DNA from: JBDRHL01 sp043816955
GTDB taxonomy: Bacteria; Planctomycetota; Phycisphaerae; Sedimentisphaerales; CAYZTY01
Direction: 5' to 3'
DNA: 12,746 bases
Assembly (NCBI GenBank): GCA_043816955.1
Contig: JBDRHL010000141.1
Span: forward strand, 1 to 12,746
Shown here: piece after piece, positions 6,804-12,746 of the stretch
How positions within the stretch are numbered: the first letter of the stretch is position 1
How the letters are laid out: every line of letters starts with the position of its first letter
Position numbers and translations under genes: made by a program
The notes under the pieces: generated by a model
The model's database searches: none
What the model saw: the letters and a program-made list of their open reading frames with translations, nothing else
Told to the model about the DNA's origin: nothing

Positions 6804-9800
6804 ACAGAAACTGGCGATAACTTCGCGCAGAGCAGATGTGCTGGTAACAGCGTCTGCCGGTACGGGTAAGACGATGGTCCTTTCCGGACGGTGTGTTGAG
6901 GCAGTTGCAAACGCTGCTGTGCGTGCGGATGTCGGGCAGATGCTTGTCCTGACTTTTACCAACGCTGCTGCCGGAGAAATGCACAGGCGAATCGCTCGGC
7001 AGCTCAAGGCCCAGTTCGATTTCAGCAGAAACGATCACGTCCGCAGGCAGTTGTGTCTTCTGGATGCCGCGGATATCGGCACTATTCACTCGTTTTGTCG
7101 AAAACTCATCTGGCGCTATTTTTATAAGATAGGCGCAGATCCCACACTGAAGGTTATAGACCCTGATGAGCAGAGACTTTTGAAGGCCGAAGTACTTGAT
7201 CGGACGATAGACTGGGCATGGGAGCAGGGCAATTTGCGCCAGGGTCTGGAACATCTTTTTTACAGGCGAAATGTCGGCCCCGGCGGGTTTCACAAGAAGA
7301 TAATTGAGATCAGTGAGTTTCTGGACGGACTGGTTCACTGCGAAGACTGGTATCAGCGAGCAAGTGCATTTGCTGATGAAGCGGTCCCGATGGATCTGCA
7401 GGAAGAACAAAAAACCATGCTGCTCGAAAGGTTCTGCCGGATACGAGACAGTCTTGCCGGTGTATGTGAGCTTGAGAGGAAGCTGCTCAATTCGACAGCA
7501 TGGTCGCAGATAGTCAAGTCCGGCATTTCAAATGTTGTGCAGGACTGTATTGATCTGGCGGAGGCGGGCGATATAAATGCAATTAGAGAGAAGATCAGTG
7601 ATTTCAAGGCACCGAGGCTGGCGAAATCTCCCGGTACCGACGCTACGGAAATTATAAGGGAACAAATCAAGGCTGCTGAGAAATCGCTGCGTGGCCTTTT
7701 GGAGCTTGCTGTTTTGAATCCGGATTATTTACAGGCCGCAGCAGCTTCGGAAGGAATCAGTGTCAAGATTCTTATCCAGCTTGTAAGGAAGTTTGGAGAG
7801 CTTTACCATCAGGCGAAAACCGAGGCCGGATGCGTTGACTTTGCTGATCTGGAGCGCTATGCACTGAAGATACTGACGGATAAAAATGGACAGGCTTCAC
7901 AGGCTGCGCTGGACTTACGAAGCCGGTACAAATATATTTTCGTTGATGAGTACCAGGATATAAATTTTGTTCAGCAGCGTCTGTTAGAGCTTCTGGGTGA
8001 GCATAATAATGTCTTTGCTGTCGGTGATGTAAAGCAGAGTATATATGGTTTTCGCCAGGCCAGGCCGGAGATATTTATTCAGCAGTTGAAAAAGGCTTCA
8101 GCAGATCCGGGAGACGGCAGGGGGGCTTTGCGAGTTGATTTAAGTTCGAATTTTCGTTCGAGGCGTCCGGTCCTAGATTTCGTAAACGCTCTTTTCAGGC
8201 GGATTATGACCGAATCGGCCTGTGGGATAAGCTATGATGATCGAGCGGCTTTGAAGGCGGGGTTTGAATACAAAGATCAGACGCAGGATAGTAACAAGAC
8301 AGAAGCTTTTGTTGAGATTAACCTGCTCGATGAGGAGCAGGCTTTGGAAAACGGCGACAATGAACAGACGGAGGAGCCGGATGAGGAGCAGGACAAGGCA
8401 GTTTCAGCAGATATTGCCGGCACAGCCCAGCGCGAGGCATCGATAATTGCCGAACGCATACAACGTATGGTCGGCAGGGGGAGGGGAAAGGCAGAGTTTC
8501 AGGTTTACGATAAGGATGATGACAGATATCGCGATGTGCAGTACAAGGATATTGTGATACTGCTCCGCTCGCTGGCACACAAGACAGGTGAATATACGGA
8601 GATTCTCCGCCTGGCAGGGGTTCCGGTCAGAAGCCAGAGCGGCGCGGGATATTTCGATGCGACGGAGATTTGTGACTGCATTTCACTGCTGAAGGTGCTG
8701 GATAATCCGCAGCGTGATATAGAGCTTGCGGCGGTGCTGCGAAGTCCGTTTTTCAAGGTCAGCGACAGCGAGCTGGTAAAAATCACGGCAACGGCAATAG
8801 CAACCGGGGGAAACGGCTGTTTCTATGATCGCCTCATGCGGTATTGTGAATCCGGGCCTGATGTTGTCCTGCGGGCGAAGGCGGCGGCAGCGGTTGAACA
8901 GATTGAGCGATGGCGAATTCTCGCGCGACGTGGGAATCTTGCTGATCTTGTCTGGGGGATTTGCAGATACGGGGGTTATTTGTCTTTCGTTGCGGCTATG
9001 CCGAACGGCAGACAGCGTAAAGCCAATCTTCTGAAGCTGCATGACCGGGCAATTCAGTTTGAAGGTTTTGCTACCAGCGCAAGGAGAGTTTCACTCAGGC
9101 GGTTTGTTGAATTTATCGAAAAGCTCATCGAGCAGGACACGGACTGGGCACAGGCTGAGCCGCCCGGTGAGGCTGACAATTCGGTTCGGCTGATGAGCAT
9201 TCACAAGAGCAAGGGACTGGAGTTTCCTGTTGTTTTTCTGGCAGGCCTGGGCAGCAGATTCAATATGGCGGATACGAGAACAGAATGTCTTCTCGATAAA
9301 GATTGCACGATGGGGCTTCGTCTCGTTGAAAAGAACTTCAACAGCAGGGTCGAGTCGTTCAAGTACCAGCTCATACGTGAGAAAAAACGCAAAGCAACTA
9401 TCGCTGAAGAAATGAGGATTCTTTATGTTGCCCTGACACGAGCCCGCGAGAGGCTTGTCCTGAGCGGAGTAATTACAAGCAGGAAATGCCGCAGGATTCT
9501 TCAGGTGGGTGCACTGATGGGCGGCGGTTACGTGCCCGGCTGGATTCTGCAGTCGTCAATGTCACCTGTCGAATGGATTCTTTACGCCTTTGCGGACAAT
9601 AAAACTCTTCAGAGAGCTTTCGATGCGGATCCATTGGAAAATACTGCTGAGCAGAGCCTGTTCAGCCTGTATTGTCATAGCCGGGAAAAACTCGATCGCA
9701 TCTCATGCGACATCCTGCAGTATAAAAAAACAGGAAACATCTTTGAAAAATGCGATGCAGTTTCAGCAGGGGCGGCGGATCAACTTTTTTCTAAAGTGTG

Positions 9801-10467
9801 CAAGATGCTGAACTGGCGGTATCCTTTCAGCGAAGCTGCCGGGCACAGAGCGAAGGAATCTGTTACGTCGCTGACACACAGGAACGATGAGTTTTATCAA
9901 AGGAATTTTTACGGCAGTATTCGGCGCAGGCCGAAGGTGCTTATGGGAAGACAAGGCAGCTTCGGTGAGCGCGCAGAAGCGATGGAAACAGGTGCAGCGA
10001 CACATATTGTCATCCAGAGGCTGGATATATCCAAGGCAGCGACAAAGGAGCACATTGCCCAAACCATTGAGAAGCTTGCAGCGGAAGGAGCTATTGTGCC
10101 GCGTGTTTCCGGGCAGGTTGATATTGATTCCATCCAGCGATTTTTCCACAGCGATCTGGGCAAAATTGTACTCAGGAATGCTTCCTCGCTCCAGCGTGAA
10201 TGGACTTTTACCTATGCCCGGCCTGTCGGAGCGGACAGGCAGATCATCCAGGGGATCATTGATATGCTGATAGAGACCCCTGACGGTCTGATTGTGATCG
10301 ATTTTAAGACCGACAGGGTAAATGAACAGAATATTCATGAGCGGGCCGAATCATATTTTGAACAAATAAGGCTTTATGGCAGGGCGGCTGAATTAATTCT
10401 GAAAAAACCTTTTGTGAGCGGATGGCTTTATTTTCTCAGCCCGTCAATCGCAATAAAAGTCGTCTGA
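6787..10467 (+). CDS. addA: AddA: helicase-nuclease subunit A
   Basis: The motor subunit of AddAB: a 3'-5' UvrD/PcrA-family (SF1A) helicase fused to a RecB-type nuclease, 1226 residues, the normal AddA size. Visible motifs in order: WTAEQ with Gln7; Walker A SAGTGKT (23-29); TFTNAAAGEM (motif Ia); GTIHSFCR; Walker B DEYQD (387-391); GDVKQSIYGFR (from 413, motif III); SSNFRSRRPV (motif IV); HKSKGLE (806-812, motif V); and VALTRARER with Arg885 and Arg887 (motif VI). The C-terminal nuclease keeps His1073 in ATHIVIQ, Glu1138, Asp1159 in GIIDM and Asp1172-Phe-Lys1174 in DFKTD. An acidic linker (515-537, 12 Asp/Glu in 23 residues) sits in the expected variable insertion before the second helicase half; its coding DNA includes a 13-nt direct repeat (8329-8341 and 8380-8392). 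No frameshift or missing catalytic residue is seen. It is probably cotranscribed with addB. Confidence 0.96.
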   Translation: MKWTAEQKLAITSRRADVLVTASAGTGKTMVLSGRCVEAVANAAVRADVGQMLVLTFTNAAAGEMHRRIARQLKAQFDFSRNDHVRRQLCLLDAADIGTIHSFCRKLIWRYFYKIGADPTLKVIDPDEQRLLKAEVLDRTIDWAWEQGNLRQGLEHLFYRRNVGPGGFHKKIIEISEFLDGLVHCEDWYQRASAFADEAVPMDLQEEQKTMLLERFCRIRDSLAGVCELERKLLNSTAWSQIVKSGISNVVQDCIDLAEAGDINAIREKISDFKAPRLAKSPGTDATEIIREQIKAAEKSLRGLLELAVLNPDYLQAAAASEGISVKILIQLVRKFGELYHQAKTEAGCVDFADLERYALKILTDKNGQASQAALDLRSRYKYIFVDEYQDINFVQQRLLELLGEHNNVFAVGDVKQSIYGFRQARPEIFIQQLKKASADPGDGRGALRVDLSSNFRSRRPVLDFVNALFRRIMTESACGISYDDRAALKAGFEYKDQTQDSNKTEAFVEINLLDEEQALENGDNEQTEEPDEEQDKAVSADIAGTAQREASIIAERIQRMVGRGRGKAEFQVYDKDDDRYRDVQYKDIVILLRSLAHKTGEYTEILRLAGVPVRSQSGAGYFDATEICDCISLLKVLDNPQRDIELAAVLRSPFFKVSDSELVKITATAIATGGNGCFYDRLMRYCESGPDVVLRAKAAAAVEQIERWRILARRGNLADLVWGICRYGGYLSFVAAMPNGRQRKANLLKLHDRAIQFEGFATSARRVSLRRFVEFIEKLIEQDTDWAQAEPPGEADNSVRLMSIHKSKGLEFPVVFLAGLGSRFNMADTRTECLLDKDCTMGLRLVEKNFNSRVESFKYQLIREKKRKATIAEEMRILYVALTRARERLVLSGVITSRKCRRILQVGALMGGGYVPGWILQSSMSPVEWILYAFADNKTLQRAFDADPLENTAEQSLFSLYCHSREKLDRISCDILQYKKTGNIFEKCDAVSAGAADQLFSKVCKMLNWRYPFSEAAGHRAKESVTSLTHRNDEFYQRNFYGSIRRRPKVLMGRQGSFGERAEAMETGAATHIVIQRLDISKAATKEHIAQTIEKLAAEGAIVPRVSGQVDIDSIQRFFHSDLGKIVLRNASSLQREWTFTYARPVGADRQIIQGIIDMLIETPDGLIVIDFKTDRVNEQNIHERAESYFEQIRLYGRAAELILKKPFVSGWLYFLSPSIAIKVV

Positions 10468-10494
10468 AATCCGGGCGGCGATTGTTATTTTTGC

Positions 10495-10522
10495 TTGTAT
10501 GTTCGTGATGAATCCATATAAT
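10495..10522 (+). promoter_or_regulatory. Candidate sigma70 promoter for pfp-zupT
   Basis: TTGTAT (-35, weak, 10495-10500), a 16-nt spacer, and a perfect TATAAT (-10, 10517-10522). This lies in the 118-nt gap after addA and would give a leader of about 57 nt. It suggests that the two downstream genes form their own transcription unit. I see no good intrinsic terminator for addA in the same gap. Confidence 0.45.
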
Positions 10523-10585
10523 TACCGCACGCAGGTTTCGTAAGAGATATTTTAATCAATCCGGGACAAGGAGAACAGTTAGACA

Positions 10586-11797
10586 ATGTCGAACGCACCA
10601 AAAGCCAATGCGGTGGTCAGCCAGTCAGGCGGCCCGACGGGAGTAATTAACGCATCACTGGCGGGAGTAATCGAGGAAGCGAGCAGGCATGACGTTATCG
10701 TGAATCTTTACGGTGCTGTGCATGCCGTAAACGGAATCGTCAAGGACCAATTCATTGATTTGAAAAAGCTTTCGCCGGAGGTTCTGGAGGAAGTTGCAGC
10801 TTCGCCGTCTTCTGCTTTGGGCTCCAGCAGAGATAAGCCCAATGCCGAATACTGCGGCAGGATACTTGAGGTGTTCAGGAAGCGTGATATACGATATTTT
10901 TTCTATATCGGGGGCAATGATTCAGCGAATACGGTACATATAATCAATCAAATAGCAGAACAGCAGGGTTATGAGCTCAGGGCGTTCCATATTCCCAAGA
11001 CCATCGACAATGATCTGCTCGTAACAGACCACTGCCCCGGGTATGGTACAGCGGCGAGGTTCGTGGCCTGTGCGCTTATGGGTGACGATCAGGATAACAG
11101 GGCCTTGCCTGGTATTAAGATTGATGTGATTATGGGTCGACATGCAGGTTTCCTCACGGCTGCCGGGGCGCTGGGCAGGCGAAATCCGGATGACGGCCCG
11201 CATCTGATATACATGCCGGAAAGACCTGTTTCGGTTGGTAAGCTGATTTCGGATATACAGAACGTGTATGACAAGCTGGGCAGATGTGTTATCGCGGTAA
11301 GTGAGGGGATATGTGATGACGACGGTGTGATCTGGGCTGAGAAACTTGCACAAGACAAAGAGACGGATTCTCACGGCAATATCCAGCTTTCGGGCACAGG
11401 AGTTCTGGCGGATTTTCTGGCGGGGACGATAAAGGACAGGTTTGATGTAAAGCGCGTCCGGGGGGACACTTTCGGCTATCTTCAGAGAAGTTTTGCCGGC
11501 CTGCAATCGCCTACCGATGTAACTGAGGCAAGGCAGTGTGGCCGTTACGCGGTACGTTTTGCGATGGGTCAGCAAAGCGGTTCAGTCGTGATAAAACGCA
11601 CAGGGTCGGGCAAAAACTACGCAGTCGAGTATTTATGCACCGAGTTAAGTAATGTTGCTGAGCATACTAAATCCATGCCGGATGAATTTATCAATTCGCA
11701 GGGCAACGGGGTTACCGAGGCGTTCATAGAATACGCGATGCCCCTGGCCGGAGAATTGCCAAAGACACATTTTCTTGGAAACTACCCAAGAATCTGA
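10586..11797 (+). CDS. pfp: PPi-type 6-phosphofructokinase
   Basis: Interconverts fructose 6-phosphate and fructose 1,6-bisphosphate in glycolysis/gluconeogenesis, probably with pyrophosphate instead of ATP, which makes the step reversible. The 403 residues fit the short PPi-PFK group. Visible motifs: phosphate-binding SGGPTGVINA (14-23); GSSRDKP (79-85); GGNDS (109-113); PKTIDND (137-143) with the presumed catalytic base Asp141; and sugar-phosphate-binding MGRHAG (183-188). The Lys in PKTIDND (ATP enzymes have Gly) and Asp112 in GGND (ATP enzymes have GGDG) are the known PPi-specificity marks. Asn111 replaces the Asp of textbook GGDD enzymes; I recall GGND in some clostridial and spirochaete relatives. 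An AAGGAG (10568-10573) lies 12 nt before the ATG, slightly far. The gene ends 30 nt before zupT with no terminator between. The PPi preference is inferred from motifs. Confidence 0.9.
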   Translation: MSNAPKANAVVSQSGGPTGVINASLAGVIEEASRHDVIVNLYGAVHAVNGIVKDQFIDLKKLSPEVLEEVAASPSSALGSSRDKPNAEYCGRILEVFRKRDIRYFFYIGGNDSANTVHIINQIAEQQGYELRAFHIPKTIDNDLLVTDHCPGYGTAARFVACALMGDDQDNRALPGIKIDVIMGRHAGFLTAAGALGRRNPDDGPHLIYMPERPVSVGKLISDIQNVYDKLGRCVIAVSEGICDDDGVIWAEKLAQDKETDSHGNIQLSGTGVLADFLAGTIKDRFDVKRVRGDTFGYLQRSFAGLQSPTDVTEARQCGRYAVRFAMGQQSGSVVIKRTGSGKNYAVEYLCTELSNVAEHTKSMPDEFINSQGNGVTEAFIEYAMPLAGELPKTHFLGNYPRI

Positions 11798-11827
11798 TAA
11801 GCAGTTAATTTCCGGACAATACTGACT

Positions 11828-12679
11828 ATGGCAGGTCAGATAATGAGCGTTCAGACGGTCCTTACGGCCTTGGGCCTTACATTTCTTGCGGGCCTGTCGA
11901 CCGGTATCGGCTCGGCACTGGCGTTTTTTGCTAAGCGGACGAACACAAGACTACTTTCTGCTGCGCTTGGTTTTTCCGCGGGGGTTATGATTTATGTTTC
12001 TTTTGTTGAGATATTCACCAAGGCCAAAGACTGCCTGGCTGGACAACTGGGGCAGGCAGGCGGCTACTGGGCGACGACAGGGGCCTTTTTTGGAGGTATG
12101 GCATTAATTGCCCTGATAGACAAACTTGTTCCTTCGTTCGAGAATCCGCATGAAGTGCACAGAGTCGAGGAAATGAAGGGCGGCGAACCGACGGAGGGCT
12201 TGAGTAAACTCTACCGGGTGGGGCTTTTCACGGCGATAGCTATTGCGATACACAACTTTCCGGAAGGATTCGCTACATTTGCTTCGGCACTTAGGGATCC
12301 GAAACTGGGTATTGCAATTGCAACAGCGATTGCGATCCACAATATTCCGGAAGGGATAGCGGTTTCAGTGCCGATTTTTTACGCGACGGGCAGCAAAAAG
12401 AAGGCTTTTGCATATTCCTTTCTTTCAGGGCTGTCGGAACCCCTCGGGGCAGTCATAGGTTATGCGGTGCTGTTTCCGTTCTTCAATGACATAATCTTCG
12501 GAGCTCTTTTTGCGTCGGTCGGCGGGATCATGGTTTTTATCAGTCTTGACGAATTGATTCCCACTGCCGAGCGGTACGGGCATCACCATCACTCGATATA
12601 CGGCTTAGGGGGTATCTCCTTAGCTCCAGTTGGCTCTATATATTGTGCATTTCAGATTTTGGCTGTCGCTCATGTTTGA
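11828..12679 (+). CDS. zupT: ZupT-type ZIP zinc/divalent metal transporter
   Basis: Inner-membrane importer of Zn(II) and other divalent metals, 283 residues. It shows the N-terminal helix with FLAGLSTGIGSALAFF, a second helix LGFSAGVMIYVSFVE (48-61), a hydrophilic loop with His and Glu residues (105-125), and the two metal-binding family signatures HNFPEG (142-147) and HNIPEG (171-176). GLSEPLGA (201-208) and DELIPTA (241-247) follow. The start is uncertain: the in-frame ATG at 11843 would give 278 residues beginning MSVQTVL, and neither ATG has a strong ribosome binding site. The last 23 residues or so (from 261, after the His-rich YGHHHHSIYGL) do not look like the usual final ZupT helix, and the codons there shift in character. 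The gene lies 30 nt downstream of pfp and is probably cotranscribed. No Zur box is recognisable. Confidence 0.92.
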   Translation: MAGQIMSVQTVLTALGLTFLAGLSTGIGSALAFFAKRTNTRLLSAALGFSAGVMIYVSFVEIFTKAKDCLAGQLGQAGGYWATTGAFFGGMALIALIDKLVPSFENPHEVHRVEEMKGGEPTEGLSKLYRVGLFTAIAIAIHNFPEGFATFASALRDPKLGIAIATAIAIHNIPEGIAVSVPIFYATGSKKKAFAYSFLSGLSEPLGAVIGYAVLFPFFNDIIFGALFASVGGIMVFISLDELIPTAERYGHHHHSIYGLGGISLAPVGSIYCAFQILAVAHV

Positions 12680-12746
12680 GAAGCCGTCCGTAAGTCATCG
12701 GCTCCACAGATACTGCCTGCTGTAGTAGTCGATAAAAAAGCTTACC

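Noticed and set aside
12608..12680. tRNA-like start (GGGGGTAT, then AGCTCCAGTTGG) at the end of zupT.
   Set aside because: No anticodon arm, no T-psi-C arm and no acceptor pairing follow; the resemblance is limited to the first 26 or so bases.
12682..12703. AGCCG/CGGCT inverted repeat just after zupT.
   Set aside because: Five base pairs with a 12-nt loop and no T-run; expected by chance at this length.

Overview
The window looks like bacterial chromosome with moderate GC. It holds five confident protein genes plus one lipoprotein gene, packed from about position 1030 to the right end, preceded by about 1 kb of gene-free, repeat-rich DNA. The best guess for the host is Planctomycetota, probably a Phycisphaerae/Sedimentisphaerales-like lineage. 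The hints are a soluble Hanks-type kinase with zinc ribbons, a PPi-type phosphofructokinase, and intergenic DNA full of 7-nt-period microrepeats. No rRNA or other marker gene is present, so this assignment is inference only.

Left flank (1-1033): no convincing gene. It carries three heptamer-period tandem repeat tracts (17-58, 409-464, 471-512), a 62-bp direct repeat in two copies 441 bp apart (80-141 and 521-582, one mismatch), a REP-like hairpin (149-184), and a strikingly G-poor, C-tract-rich stretch (about 693-865) whose other strand could form G-quadruplexes.

Genes in order: a TPR lipoprotein (+, 1058-1768); converging on it, a Ser/Thr protein kinase with four C-terminal zinc-ribbon modules (-, 1849-3156); then, divergent from the kinase, addB (+, 3399-6803) and addA (+, 6787-10467), overlapping by 17 nt. 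Together these encode a complete AddAB helicase-nuclease for double-strand-break end processing, with both nuclease sites, the AddB iron-sulfur cysteines and all AddA helicase motifs visible. After a 118-nt gap with a good sigma70-like promoter come a PPi-type 6-phosphofructokinase (+, 10586-11797) and a ZupT-type ZIP metal transporter (+, 11828-12679), only 30 nt apart and probably cotranscribed.

The core genes belong to known families. The parts most worth a second look are the kinase (HRD changed to HCD, DFG to DFS, plus a four-module zinc-ribbon tail), the organised repeats of the left flank, including a 62-bp repeat that is an open reading frame on the minus strand in both copies, and the unusual C-terminal end of the ZupT protein near the window edge.
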